Positions 1 to 9,372 of a stretch of 64,000 bases of DNA are shown one piece after another (the first letter of the stretch is position 1; each line of letters opens with the position of its first letter). The stretch comes from Algoriphagus litoralis (lineage in GTDB: Bacteria; Bacteroidota; Bacteroidia; Cytophagales; Cyclobacteriaceae): the NCBI RefSeq assembly GCF_003259255.1, contig NZ_QGOL01000009.1:266848-330847 (forward strand), read 5' to 3'. The notes beneath the pieces are model-generated. The model was not told where the DNA came from. It searched no databases and saw nothing but the letters and a program-made list of their open reading frames with translations. Made by a program: the position numbers and the translations under genes.

Positions 1-1104
1 TTGGCTGCATCCGCCACGATCAGTGAATGGGGTAAGTTCGGGATTGGAGGTCAGATTCCATTCCAAAACCGTCTTGGCCCAATTGCGGGAAGCACCGATA
101 ATCAGGTTTTTGATATGCCAGGGCATGTCCCCTTTCAAACTTCCCGGCGCTCCGATCCACTGCTCAGTGAAATATATGTTCTTGTCCGGAAATGCCTGGT
201 GCACTTCAGACAGTGCATCGATTTCTCCTCCATAGAGGTGGAAGGCCGACCCATCAATAAATGGATTTGCCAAGGAATCAGAGAGCACTGTAATCGGATA
301 ATCCGGTCGGTCGGCATTGTGATCGTAAATCAGGATTTTTGTTTTGATGTCATTTTCTGCGAAAGCGGGACCCAAATGGACGCCTATGAATCTGGCCTGC
401 TGCTCAGGAAGCATCAAAAGTGATGGATTATTTCCAGGATGAAGGGGTTCATTCTGAATGGTCAAGGCATCGATCTCAATACCTTCTGCTTTCATTGCTT
501 TGATGTAATTCACCAAATAGCAGGCATAAACACCTTCAAATTCTTCCAATAGTGATCCTCCTCGGGTATCTTTAGAATCCTTCATCCATTTGGGCGGTGA
601 CCAGGGAGAAGCCATCAATTTGAGGTCTGGATTGATGATAAGAATCTGCTTCAAAACCGGAATTACATCCAAAGTGTCGTAACTCAGACTGAAGTTTTCC
701 AATGCTGGGTCAGTGGCCAAAGAATCAGCAAGGTCATTGTACGAAAATGGAAATTCGTTCAGGTCAGAAGCGGCTACTGCCAGCCTGAGATAGGAAATGC
801 GAATGTCAGTATCATTTTTACCAAACAGTTCTCCCAACAAAGCAGCCCTTGCCGAGTCACTCATCTCCAGAAGATGTTTGGCACTCCCTTGACTCAGGGT
901 AAATCCAAATCCATCCATAAGCTGGAAGCTGGTTTCAGCATCGACGATTAATTGCAGCTCCGTTTCCGAATTTGGTTCTGAATTAATTTGCTTTTGAAGC
1001 AGGATATTAGCTTGGGGATCAGTCAGCCAAAATTCAATGTTGCCTTTTGGTTTTGAGCAGGAAAAACAAAGGGAGAGGAGGAGGAAGCTGAGGAGTTTTC
1101 TCAT
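1..1104 (-). CDS. GH30-family glycoside hydrolase lipoprotein, 3' end outside window
   Basis: Reading the minus strand from the ATG at 1104 gives 368 codons open to the window edge, so the C terminus is missing. The first 16 residues form a lipoprotein signal (MRKLLSFLL... ending LCFSC, Cys16). The mature part has the GH30 layout: a DGFG motif near residue 64, SPWSPPKWM near 167, the acid/base NEP (Glu219) and a nucleophile context FTEQW (Glu314). GH30 enzymes cleave beta-glucosyl, beta-xylosyl or beta-1,6-glucan bonds. The substrate cannot be told here. Lipidation implies periplasmic or surface action on glycans. Family call is firm, specificity open. Confidence 0.88.
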   Translation of the reverse strand, partial: MRKLLSFLLLSLCFSCSKPKGNIEFWLTDPQANILLQKQINSEPNSETELQLIVDAETSFQLMDGFGFTLSQGSAKHLLEMSDSARAALLGELFGKNDTDIRISYLRLAVAASDLNEFPFSYNDLADSLATDPALENFSLSYDTLDVIPVLKQILIINPDLKLMASPWSPPKWMKDSKDTRGGSLLEEFEGVYACYLVNYIKAMKAEGIEIDALTIQNEPLHPGNNPSLLMLPEQQARFIGVHLGPAFAENDIKTKILIYDHNADRPDYPITVLSDSLANPFIDGSAFHLYGGEIDALSEVHQAFPDKNIYFTEQWIGAPGSLKGDMPWHIKNLIIGASRNWAKTVLEWNLTSNPELTPFTDRGGCSQ

Positions 1105-1115
1105 GAATTTGAGGC

Positions 1116-1147
1116 AAATAAAAAGCCCTGGAAATGTTCCAAGGCTT
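1116..1147 (-). terminator. Rho-independent terminator after the 1168-1557 gene
   Basis: Arms AAGCC/GGCTT and TGGAA/TTCCA (1123-1147, one C-A mismatch, 3-nt loop) form a hairpin. On the minus strand it is followed by TTTTTATTT. It lies between the small secreted gene and the GH30 gene, so the two are probably separate transcripts. Confidence 0.75.
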
Positions 1148-1167
1148 CAAAGTGAATCAAAAAGACG

Positions 1168-1557
1168 TCAGAATGCAAGCGCGGCGAGTCCTAATTTGGA
1201 TTTGAGCGGATTGATTCCTTTCAGAACATTTCCCAAATACTTGTTGGCTAGATCACTTCCAAGTAAGTCAGTCAGAAACTTCGTTCTGCTATTTTTAAGA
1301 TTTAGAATACTTGATTTTTTCTTGTCTTCCGAATCGGTGCCTGAAGTGATTTTAAACAATTGATCTACAAATGACTTGTTGTTGCTTTTGAGTTTAGTTG
1401 TTTGATCTCCGGAGAGATTGAGGCCGTTGGTATTGTCCAAAATCCCTAAAACTTGCTTTGAAATGTCGCCTGTGGGGAGTTTGGGGATCTGAGCATGTGC
1501 AGCAAAGGCCATCAAAAACATGATCAAAAAGGCAGAGAGAAATTTAGAAGCATTCAT
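1168..1557 (-). CDS. Small exported protein of unknown function
   Basis: The 129-residue product starts at the ATG at 1557. An upstream in-frame ATG at 1632 would add 25 residues before an otherwise perfect signal peptide, so I reject it. MNASKFLSAFLIMFLMAFAAHAQ is a typical Bacteroidota Sec signal ending AHAQ. The mature part is a short, mixed-charge, probably helical region with no motif I recognise (contains GLNLSGDQTTKLKSNNKSF and LTDLLGSDLANKYLG). It is followed by a terminator and preceded by about 100 nt without a gene, so it is probably transcribed alone. Periplasmic location is inferred from the signal peptide. No function assigned. Confidence 0.7.
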   Translation of the reverse strand: MNASKFLSAFLIMFLMAFAAHAQIPKLPTGDISKQVLGILDNTNGLNLSGDQTTKLKSNNKSFVDQLFKITSGTDSEDKKKSSILNLKNSRTKFLTDLLGSDLANKYLGNVLKGINPLKSKLGLAALAF

Positions 1558-1660
1558 ACGTTTGATTTTTAAAATGTAGTAAAATTTAATCCATTTGTAT
1601 TGTATTGAAAACTGTAAACTAATGATAGGCAAATTTTTGTCTAAAGCGGAGAACTAATTC

Positions 1661-2164
1661 CTATTTAAATAGACCTTTTCCCATATTCATCAATCCACCC
1701 AGATCAAAACCATCCCCTTTAGTTCCGCCACCTAGAAGACTTCCCATGATCGATTCCAATCCTCCGCCGGTACCTTCTCCCTGAAGGGATTTGGCGATGG
1801 AAGACATGATATCTTCATTGTCCTGAGGTGCGTCGTTTACTTTTTTATTGAAGAAATTCATTAAAAGTGGAAGGGCTGCTGCTGCCATGCTCATCGCCTG
1901 CTGGGAGTCGATCCCCAATTTTTCTATCAGTCCATTTGACAGATCGCCTGATAAGTTATTGACCACCGCACTGTTGGCAGGAGTTTCCCTTCCGGAAAAC
2001 ATTTCTTTCACTGCTTCTGTATTTCCGGATTTTGCCTGCTTTTGGAGAAGAGATCCCATAATGTCTTCTATGGCACTCGCTGCACCTGGTCCTGCATTAG
2101 CTCCTGATTTGGCCAATGCTTCCTGCAAGGGTCCTTCAGCCATTTTTAATAGTTTATCCAGCAT
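1661..2164 (-). CDS. DUF937-like protein
   Basis: The 167-residue protein opens with MLDKLLKMAEGPLQEALAKSG and has a Gly/Ala/Met-rich helical body with repeated phrases: IEDIMGSLL near residue 33 and LESIMGSLLGGG near 137. The composition and the NAVVNNLSGDLSNGLIEKLGI-type segment resemble the DUF937/YidB family, whose function is unknown. No signal peptide or membrane helix is evident, so a cytoplasmic location is likely. It is separated by 103 nt from the following minus-strand gene and may share its transcript. Family assignment rests on composition and layout and is moderate. Confidence 0.68.
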   Translation of the reverse strand: MLDKLLKMAEGPLQEALAKSGANAGPGAASAIEDIMGSLLQKQAKSGNTEAVKEMFSGRETPANSAVVNNLSGDLSNGLIEKLGIDSQQAMSMAAAALPLLMNFFNKKVNDAPQDNEDIMSSIAKSLQGEGTGGGLESIMGSLLGGGTKGDGFDLGGLMNMGKGLFK

Positions 2165-2330
2165 TTTTATTGGGTTTTGGTTAATTCAAATTAGGCATTC
2201 TAAAGTTGAAAAGTTTTAATCCCATATTAATTTTTTCAAAACTCGGGTTCAGAATAAGTATCAAAGAAATAGTCTGAAGTCTTTTTTTACAATGTTTTCA
2301 GATGGGTTCCAATTCGACTTACAATTGTCC

Positions 2331-2338
2331 TACATTTG
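2331..2338 (+). promoter_or_regulatory. Candidate Bacteroidota -7 box
   Basis: TACATTTG matches the Bacteroidota -7 consensus TANNTTTG. It sits 18 nt before the ATG at 2357. No convincing -33 TTG is visible at the expected distance, so this is tentative. Confidence 0.4.
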
Positions 2339-2356
2339 TGCAGCATTTTGAAATCC

Positions 2357-2695
2357 ATGAAAAAGCAGGTGATATTTTCAATTTTATTTCTGAGTTGGAT
2401 TTCAGGTGTTTCACTTGCCTGTTTTTTTCATCCCGTTCCTGATTATCAGTCCACTGAGAATCATTCCAGCTCAATAAGTTTGGATGAAAGCCCAAAAGTA
2501 CATCAGATCTTAAATTCAGGTTTTGGAGTAACTTTTGGGGACCATAGTGTAAACTTTTCTGCTTTTGTTCAAGAAAATGTTTTTTTCCTGAATGATGCCT
2601 TTGAACTGCTGACTCAATCCATTGGCAAATCGGCTGAAATCCGCCCACATTTTAATAGTAGAATCCTTTTGGCCGCATTTTTTGAGACTTGGTAG
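2357..2695 (+). CDS. Small exported protein of unknown function
   Basis: The ATG at 2357 gives 112 residues beginning MKKQVIFSILFLSWISGVSLAC, a Sec-type signal. An upstream ATG at 2336 would only add seven residues before the signal and lies inside the candidate -7 box. Cys22 is preceded by SLA, a poor lipobox, so cleavage by signal peptidase I is as likely as lipidation. The remainder has no recognised domain and ends FNSRILLAAFFETW. It lies 90 nt upstream of the TerC gene on the same strand and could be co-transcribed with it. No function assigned. Confidence 0.55.
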   Translation: MKKQVIFSILFLSWISGVSLACFFHPVPDYQSTENHSSSISLDESPKVHQILNSGFGVTFGDHSVNFSAFVQENVFFLNDAFELLTQSIGKSAEIRPHFNSRILLAAFFETW

Positions 2696-2785
2696 GAAAG
2701 CTTTCCAAGCTGAGCGCAGCCATTTCGCGCTAGCTTAAGACCAAGCTTTAATCTTTTTATTCCAAAAATCTTCATTCTACTCCGT

Positions 2786-3778
2786 ATGGATTCATTAATC
2801 AATCATCCCGGTATTCTTATCGGGTTTGCCCTGCTGGTATGCATTATGCTGCTGCTTGATTTGGGCGTTTTCAATAAAAAGAGCCATGTCATCTCCAATA
2901 AAGAAGCCGCTATCTGGTCGATTTTTTGGATTGGACTTTCCATGGTTTTTAGTGTCTTCATCTACATTGTCACCAATGAACAGGTGGGGATGGAGAAGTT
3001 TTCTCAGTTTCAGTCTGCTTACTGGATCGAAAAGGCCCTTTCGGTAGATAATCTGTTTGTATTTATCCTCGTGTTTGGTTTTTTCAATGTACCTCGAGAG
3101 TATCATCACAAGGTACTTTTCTGGGGAATTATCGGCGCTTTGGTGATGCGTGCGATTTTCATTTTTGCAGGTGTGGGAATTATCAATTTGACCTACCTGC
3201 CGGAAATGACCATCTGGGAGCGAAGTGTAAAGATAAATGTTGTATTGACGCTGTTTGGTGGGTTTTTAGTTTATGCGGGATTTAAGTCTTGGTTTGCTAG
3301 TAAGGAAGAAGAAGGGGAGAAGGACTACAGCAAAAACCCCGGAGCACAATTGATCTACCGATTTTTCAAGGTGACTCCAGAATATCACGGCGATAAATTT
3401 TTTGTGGTTAAAAACGGAGTGAAAATGGCCACGCCGCTATTAGTGGTTGTTGCCGTAATTGAATTCACTGACTTGCTATTTGCGGTGGATTCTATCCCTG
3501 CGATTTTTGCCATTGCTCCCGACGATCCCTTCATACTCTATACCTCGAATATCTTTGCTATTCTTGGACTTCGATCCCTCTATTTTCTTTTGGCTAATTT
3601 CATTCACATGTTTAGTCGACTGAAATTTGGACTGGCCATCATCCTTGCTTTTATCGGATTCAAAATGCTCTCAGCACCGATCTACCATGTTGACTCTACG
3701 CATTCCTTGGCTGTAGTAGGCAGCATTTTGATCTTGTCAATTGGGGCTTCGGTGATTTGGCCAGAAAAGAAGTCCTGA
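2786..3778 (+). CDS. TerC/Alx-family integral membrane protein
   Basis: The 330-residue protein has about nine hydrophobic segments. It carries the family signatures: acidic residues within helices at LLLDLGVFN near residue 24, SAYWIEKALSVDNLFVF near 76, and FTDLLFAVDSIPAIFA near 226. The paired Asp residues in the VDN and VDS motifs are conserved in Alx/MeeF-type Mn2+ exporters and tellurium-resistance TerC proteins. Manganese efflux is the best-supported role for the family. Here that is an inference, made more interesting by the Mn/Zn-type uptake operon at 45-49 kb. I saw no yybP-ykoY riboswitch in the 90 nt upstream. A strong terminator follows. Confidence 0.88.
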   Translation: MDSLINHPGILIGFALLVCIMLLLDLGVFNKKSHVISNKEAAIWSIFWIGLSMVFSVFIYIVTNEQVGMEKFSQFQSAYWIEKALSVDNLFVFILVFGFFNVPREYHHKVLFWGIIGALVMRAIFIFAGVGIINLTYLPEMTIWERSVKINVVLTLFGGFLVYAGFKSWFASKEEEGEKDYSKNPGAQLIYRFFKVTPEYHGDKFFVVKNGVKMATPLLVVVAVIEFTDLLFAVDSIPAIFAIAPDDPFILYTSNIFAILGLRSLYFLLANFIHMFSRLKFGLAIILAFIGFKMLSAPIYHVDSTHSLAVVGSILILSIGASVIWPEKKS

Positions 3779-3788
3779 TCACCTAAAC

Positions 3789-3827
3789 AAAAAAGGTTTC
3801 ACCATCGTCTTTGGTGAAACCTTTTTT
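3789..3827. terminator. Bidirectional Rho-independent terminator
   Basis: A 13-15 bp stem (arms GGTTTCACCA/TGGTGAAACC plus flanking A and T runs, loop TCGTCTT) is bounded by A6 and T6. It works in both directions and separates the convergent TerC gene and tricorn-type protease gene. Confidence 0.9.
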
Positions 3828-3849
3828 GTGTTAATGGATAAAATGTTTT

Positions 3850-6800
3850 CTAGTTTCCTTTAGGTCTGAAGTAGCGAATCGGTGCTTTTGGTTCAGGTTT
3901 CAATTCAATCCCTTCAGTAGGAATTCTGTCCAATGCTTCTTTGACGGCTCGCTCCAGTTGTGGGTCACGACCTTCGATCACGTCTTTTGGCGTTTGCTCC
4001 ACAGCGATATCAGGAGAGATGCCTACCCCTTCCACGGCCCATTCCCCATTGACATCATAGAATCCACCGCGAGGTGCAACCATTCTGCCTCCGTCTACAA
4101 ATGGTGGGGTATCCCAGGTTCCAACCAATCCGCCCCAAGTTTTGGTACCGATCAATGGACCGATTTCCATCTTGTGGAAAAGGTAGGGCAGGAGGTCTCC
4201 ACCCGAACCAGCTCGCTCGTTGATCAGCATGACTTTGGGACCCCAAATGCCTGACATTGGCGTGGTAAATGGTCGGTGGTCGTTTGCTCTTGAATTGAAA
4301 TAACCGTGTAGGTCTCGGGCCATGATATCGACCATGTAATCCGCAGCAGAGCCTCCGCCATTGTTTCGTTCGTCGATCACTGCGCCTTTTTTATCTTGCT
4401 GCGCAAAATAGTATCTGTTAAACGAGGTATATCCTGGCTGACCCGTGTTGGGTAGGTAGACATAGGCCAGTTTTCCTCCGGAAAGTTCATCTACCTTGCG
4501 CCGATTCCCTTCTACCCAAGCGATACTGCGCAATTGACCTTCATTCGCCACAGGAATCACCTGGATGACTCTGGCGCCTTGTAAACCTGCTTTCGAATTC
4601 AAATGAATTTTGATAGGTTGACCAGCAGTTCCTTCAAAATAGCTGTAGAAATTGACTCCGGGTTCAATTGGTTTACCATTTACCCCAACTACATATTCAC
4701 CAACTCTTGCCATAGCTCCTGGCTGGGCGAGAGGGGCTTTTAGGTTGGGATTCCAGCTTTCGCCAGTATAGATTTTTTTGATTCTATACAGACCATTCTC
4801 GACTTCGTAATCAGCACCAAGCAAACCGATCGGTACCGAATTCACCTCTGGAAAATCTCCTCCTCTGGTGTAGCTATGACCCACGGCCACTTCTCCACCG
4901 AGGATATCGATGATGTAATTCATATCGCTGCGGTGGCGGACATGATTCACCCAAGGCTTGTACCATTCGTAGATTTCATCCCAAGGAGCGCCGTGTACAT
5001 TGTCTACATAGAGGAAATCCCGCTGATATCTCCATCCTTCGCGATAGATCTGTTGCCATTCCTCCATCGGATTGACTTTAACTTTCATCGAGCTTATTGC
5101 TTTCAAGGCTCCATCACCAGACTTTTTACCCGATCCTGAAGTTTCCACGATTCCCCATGTTGCGCCACTTTGGTAGAGAAGAGATTTTCTGTCTTTTGAG
5201 ACGACTACTTGGTTGACATTCGGGAAAAACACCTCTGATTTGCGCTTTTTCAGATCGTACTTGTGCAGTGTAGTGCCTTGGTTGGGGATGCTTTCCATGT
5301 AAAAGATAAAACCTTCCGGAGCGGGTGCCAATCCAGTATAATCCCTCGCTGGAACGTCTAAAGCAACGATGCGCTGTTGGATTCCTTCCTCATCGATCTT
5401 CACTGTGACTGCACTCTCCGATTTCTTTTCCTCTTTTTTGGTCTCGGTTTCTTCGTCGCTCAGTGGCAAGAAGGGTGAAGAATCGCTGGCATTTAATACT
5501 GCCAAATACAGGCTTCTGGTAATCGGATGATCGTAGCTACTCATGTCTAACCATCCTGTGTTCAATCCAAAATCTGTACTTGCCAAGAAATACAAGTATT
5601 TCCCACTTTCATCCCAAACTGGAGAAATCGCATCTGCCATCGCATCGCCAATCTGAATCTTTTTGTTGGTTTCCACATTCAAAACAAATACGGATTTGAA
5701 TTGATTATCCATCAGTCGTACATAGGCGATCCACTTGCCGTCTGGTGACCACACTGGATTCATGCTGCGATTGGGATGGGCAAATCGGTCTGTTTCCACC
5801 ACTTTGGCATTGCCGGTGGCTACATTGACCACCCAAATCTGGTAATCGGTATCTGTAAAAGCGATATGTGCACCGTCTGGAGACCATTCCGGCTTGAAGA
5901 AAAAGCTGGGATCTGGTAAATTGATTGTTTTTTGGGTTATTCCCTCCTGATTGGCGATGACCAATTCATATTCTCCCTTTGCATCGGAAAAATAAGCTAT
6001 CTGCTTGCCGTCCAGTGACCAGACCGGAGCCCGCTCAGCAGACAGCGAGGAATTGGTTACATTTCTACCTGCTCCGTTTTCTTTGGGAATGGTGATGATC
6101 TCACCCCGAAACTCAAAAATTGCACGCTGTCCGGTAGGAGAAAGCTGCGGATTACTGAGCGCATTTGCACTGACATTTACCCACCGCTCACGCGCCCAAT
6201 TAAAGTCCCCATTAACATTGATAGTAAGTTGTTGACTTTGACCTGAGGCTGGGTTTAATAGGTGTAAATAGCCTGCTTGTTCGTAGACGATTTCGGATCC
6301 ATTTCCATCCAGACTTTTGATGTCAAAGTCTTTTAGGAAAGTCTCCTGCTTCTCCTGTCCGGTGGCTGGGTCAAATGACCAGATGTTGGCTAAAAAATCC
6401 CGCTCCGAAATGTAATATACTTTGCCTCCCAGCCAGATCGGATCGGTATGTCGTTCATTATCTGTTTGGGGGGTCATGGTTAAGGAATAATCTTTTAAAT
6501 CCACAATCCAAATTGGCTTGGCTTGTCCCCCTCGGTGATTTCTCCATTCTGGATCCCAAAATGAAATCTGTTGGTAAGCGATGTGATTTCCGTCCGGAGA
6601 AATTTCACCATTTACAGCTCGGGGAATTGGCATAGCTTGAGGGATTCCGCCATTTTTGCTTATCGTAAAAAATTTGGATTCTTGGGTAGCATGGCCTTCC
6701 CTTCCTGAGGTGAAAGTGATATGATTTCCGTCTGGCGTCCAGCCTGTAACTAAGTCAGCACCCGGATGCCAGGTAAGCCGTTGCGGTTCACCGCCAGTAG

Positions 6801-7074
6801 CAGGAATGAGGTAGACGTCGGTATTTCCATCGTATTCGCCCGTGAAAGCGATGTGTTTTCCGTCTGGAGATAAGTGGGGGAGCGTCTCTTCCCCTTCGTT
6901 GCTGGTAAGGCGAATAGCACTGCCTCCGGATTTAGGTACTTTCCAAAGGTCATTGGCATAGACAAAGACGATCTCTGTTTGACTCAAAGTGGGTTGACGA
7001 AGTAATTGGGTTCCTTGCCCGAAAGCTGAGAAACCAAGCCCTGAAGCTATAATTAGCGTTACTATTCTTTTCAT
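3850..7074 (-). CDS. Tricorn-type S41 protease with N-terminal beta-propeller
   Basis: This 1074-residue protein follows tricorn protease architecture. A signal peptide (to about residue 19, GFSAFGQ) is followed by WD40/PD40-like repeats, with repeated SPDGKHIAF-, TPDGNHITF- and SPDGKWIAY-type strands. A linker rich in Glu/Lys lies near residue 550. A PDZ-like part (GVNGKPIEPG) precedes the C-terminal S41 domain. Candidate catalytic residues are His733 in VGHSYTRGGD, nucleophile Ser957 in ERAGSGGD and Glu1015 in WAVEGVGISPD. Archaeal tricorn degrades proteasome products in the cytosol. This version has a signal peptide and should act in the periplasm on peptides, probably for nutrition. It is monocistronic between a terminator and a 615-nt gap. 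Confidence 0.92.
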   Translation of the reverse strand: MKRIVTLIIASGLGFSAFGQGTQLLRQPTLSQTEIVFVYANDLWKVPKSGGSAIRLTSNEGEETLPHLSPDGKHIAFTGEYDGNTDVYLIPATGGEPQRLTWHPGADLVTGWTPDGNHITFTSGREGHATQESKFFTISKNGGIPQAMPIPRAVNGEISPDGNHIAYQQISFWDPEWRNHRGGQAKPIWIVDLKDYSLTMTPQTDNERHTDPIWLGGKVYYISERDFLANIWSFDPATGQEKQETFLKDFDIKSLDGNGSEIVYEQAGYLHLLNPASGQSQQLTINVNGDFNWARERWVNVSANALSNPQLSPTGQRAIFEFRGEIITIPKENGAGRNVTNSSLSAERAPVWSLDGKQIAYFSDAKGEYELVIANQEGITQKTINLPDPSFFFKPEWSPDGAHIAFTDTDYQIWVVNVATGNAKVVETDRFAHPNRSMNPVWSPDGKWIAYVRLMDNQFKSVFVLNVETNKKIQIGDAMADAISPVWDESGKYLYFLASTDFGLNTGWLDMSSYDHPITRSLYLAVLNASDSSPFLPLSDEETETKKEEKKSESAVTVKIDEEGIQQRIVALDVPARDYTGLAPAPEGFIFYMESIPNQGTTLHKYDLKKRKSEVFFPNVNQVVVSKDRKSLLYQSGATWGIVETSGSGKKSGDGALKAISSMKVKVNPMEEWQQIYREGWRYQRDFLYVDNVHGAPWDEIYEWYKPWVNHVRHRSDMNYIIDILGGEVAVGHSYTRGGDFPEVNSVPIGLLGADYEVENGLYRIKKIYTGESWNPNLKAPLAQPGAMARVGEYVVGVNGKPIEPGVNFYSYFEGTAGQPIKIHLNSKAGLQGARVIQVIPVANEGQLRSIAWVEGNRRKVDELSGGKLAYVYLPNTGQPGYTSFNRYYFAQQDKKGAVIDERNNGGGSAADYMVDIMARDLHGYFNSRANDHRPFTTPMSGIWGPKVMLINERAGSGGDLLPYLFHKMEIGPLIGTKTWGGLVGTWDTPPFVDGGRMVAPRGGFYDVNGEWAVEGVGISPDIAVEQTPKDVIEGRDPQLERAVKEALDRIPTEGIELKPEPKAPIRYFRPKGN

Positions 7075-7689
7075 CAGAATTAGAAAATGATTTGATCTAA
7101 AGTAGGATACTTCGAATCAATTCCACAAACCGACGATAAAAATTATCAGACTAGTACTGAGCCATTGGAATCCCTTAACTTAACTTCCTGATCCTGATTC
7201 TTGCTTCTTGAATGATATGATCCATTTTTTGCTTTACAGCTTTTGACCTAAAACAGCCATTAACCATAAAATTTGAATTTCTTGGAATCGTATTCAATAC
7301 ATTAGAAGAATGGTTCAATACTTGATTTTCAATTGTCAGACCGAAACCCCATAGAAGATTTCATTTGAAAGATTGAAAGACAAAAATGGTTTCTGTGCGT
7401 TTTTATTTTAATTCAAAACGAAAGGTATTCGGTATGACTGGGTGGATTGACTAGTTTCCTCCTGAAAAAATGCTCACAATGGGTAAATTATTAGACATTT
7501 TGAAGCCCTTTTGCAGAATGGCTGTTTCATTTAGTTTTGATTATTTTAGGAGCAAAGCATTTAAAAGCTTTTGAAAGAATGGAAAGATTTTTTCATCGAC
7601 CTAAAGGTGAAAGAAAACCAAAACACTGATTTTACTCGATTTCCGGTTTAAACTGAATTGAGCATTACCTATTTCTAACTGAATATAAA
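7075..7689. other. Long divergent intergenic region, no gene seen
   Basis: This 615-nt AT-rich stretch lies between the divergent tricorn-type protease and antiporter genes. I found no coding region with sensible composition, no RNA gene and no strong dyad. It presumably holds both promoters, but I could not place them with confidence. Confidence 0.5.
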
Positions 7690-8997
7690 ATGGAGTTTCT
7701 GGAGAGTTTAGCATTTTTTGATCCATACGAAATTCTTCTATTAGCTCTAGGTCTGGCAATTCTTGCCGCAACTTACCTCCCAAGATTTCTATCTACATTT
7801 CCCATATCAATGCCCATGGTAGTCCTAGCTTTAGGACTTTTTACCAGTTTTTTTTCCTTAAACCTTGATCCGGGTTTCATGTATTCTCAAACCAAGCTAA
7901 TGGAACATGTGACCGAATTGGCGGTCATCATAGCTTTGATGGAAGCAGGCCTGAAGATCGACCGGTTGTTTGATTGGAAATCATGGAGAATACCCTGGAG
8001 ACTGTTAGGTGTCACGATGCCATTGACAATATTGTTCGTTTGGATAGCGGGATGGTGGGCAGGAGGTCTTGTATCTTCGACAGCTTTATTGTTAGGATCT
8101 GTCATCGCACCGAGTGACCCGGTATTGGCAAGTGATATCCAAGTGGGAGGGCCAAATCAAGGTGCAAAAGATGAAGAGACAGGAAAAGAGGAATCGGAAG
8201 CAAAGAAAGAAGAAGATGAAGTAAGATTTTCTCTTACCTCAGAGGCTGGTTTGAATGATGGATTGGCTTTTCCGTTTACTTACCTGGCAATATTCATCGC
8301 TGCATCGGGCTTTAGTCAAGAATTAGTATGGTCTTGGCTTGGCACCCATGTTATTTTTAAAATTGGGGTTGGAATAGCAATAGGGTATTTAGGCGGTCGG
8401 GTAGCAGGCAGATATTTTTTAAATACTTCAGCCTACAGCCATCAATCTAAAGCAATTTCAGGATTAGCTTCCTTGGCCCTGACACTTATCATTTACGGGT
8501 TGACTGAGCTTGTAGCAGGCTATGGATTTATTGCAGTTTTCGTAGGAGCCCTTACTTTGAGACAATTTGATCCTGATCATTTTCAGCATTCTCATCTTCA
8601 TGGTTTTATTGAAAAGACCCAGCGTGTGTTTACCGCCAGTATGATTCTGATTTTGGGAATCATTGTGGGTCAGGGAATATTGGCAGAAGTAACGATTGAA
8701 GAGATCCTGATCACGATAGTAATTGTATTTATCATTCGGCCTGTGGCAGGAATTTTTGGGCTGATTGGGGCCAAGCTTCCAAAAATGGAAAAGTGGGCAA
8801 TCAGCTTTTTGGGGCTTAGAGGGATAGGCTCCCTGTATTATTTCTATTATGCCATTAACCAGCAGGAGTTTGAAGGTCAAAACTCAGTTTTGAATATAAT
8901 CCTGCTCACGATACTCTTTTCTATTGTAATCCACGGAATACTTGCTCCATTGATTATAAAGCGACTGGAGAAATCAAAATCTAGCCTTCAATCCTGA
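7690..8997 (+). CDS. CPA1-type Na+(K+)/H+ antiporter
   Basis: The 435-residue membrane protein has about 12 hydrophobic segments and the CPA1 signatures: IIALMEAGLKIDRL near residue 78, GSVIAPSDPVLASD near 137 (helix-breaking DP region) and SEAGLNDGLAFPF near 185, whose ND pair is the likely ion-binding site. It exchanges Na+ or K+ for protons across the inner membrane for pH and salt homeostasis. Unusual is a highly charged Glu/Lys loop at about residues 157-178 (KDEETGKEESEAKKEEDE) directly before the ND motif. I infer a cytoplasmic regulatory or salt-sensing loop. The ATG at 7690 is preceded by no clear Shine-Dalgarno sequence. Confidence 0.9.
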   Translation: MEFLESLAFFDPYEILLLALGLAILAATYLPRFLSTFPISMPMVVLALGLFTSFFSLNLDPGFMYSQTKLMEHVTELAVIIALMEAGLKIDRLFDWKSWRIPWRLLGVTMPLTILFVWIAGWWAGGLVSSTALLLGSVIAPSDPVLASDIQVGGPNQGAKDEETGKEESEAKKEEDEVRFSLTSEAGLNDGLAFPFTYLAIFIAASGFSQELVWSWLGTHVIFKIGVGIAIGYLGGRVAGRYFLNTSAYSHQSKAISGLASLALTLIIYGLTELVAGYGFIAVFVGALTLRQFDPDHFQHSHLHGFIEKTQRVFTASMILILGIIVGQGILAEVTIEEILITIVIVFIIRPVAGIFGLIGAKLPKMEKWAISFLGLRGIGSLYYFYYAINQQEFEGQNSVLNIILLTILFSIVIHGILAPLIIKRLEKSKSSLQS

Positions 8998-9372
8998 GCG
9001 GATTTGATAATCTCGTTTCCTAATCCTAATCATTTATTGATACTAGAGCCTCTATACTTGGTGCTAAAAAATACTTTCTGCCTTACTTCTCTGCTCTTTT
9101 ATCTAAAAATAGCCAATGGCGCCTCCTCACGGCTTCTTGATCATATCAAACCTCAATTGTGCATTTAATTAAGCAATTGGGTTGAAGGTCCATCTGCTGG
9201 GTCAATTAAACTGGCACATTTTCGTCACCGGTCAAGGGAGGCATCATCAGCTTTACTAGAACTCAGTCTTCCTCTTTAAAAAAGAGTGTATTCTTCTAAT
9301 TGTCCATTAAACTGGGAAATAACTCAGAGAGCAAATCCTAAGCGAGGGTACGCAAAGGATCTTCGCTTTTAC
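8998..9372. other. Intergenic region between convergent genes
   Basis: These 375 nt lie downstream of both the antiporter gene and the acidic-protein gene. Weak dyads are present (CAATTG...CAATTG near 9152-9180; CTCTTT/AAAGAG near 9272) and one may terminate transcription. I see no coding region. Confidence 0.4.

Noticed and set aside
2696..2785. yybP-ykoY Mn2+ riboswitch upstream of the TerC gene
   Set aside because: The 90-nt leader lacks the conserved GGGGAGUA and CCCGACC-type elements; nothing supports it.
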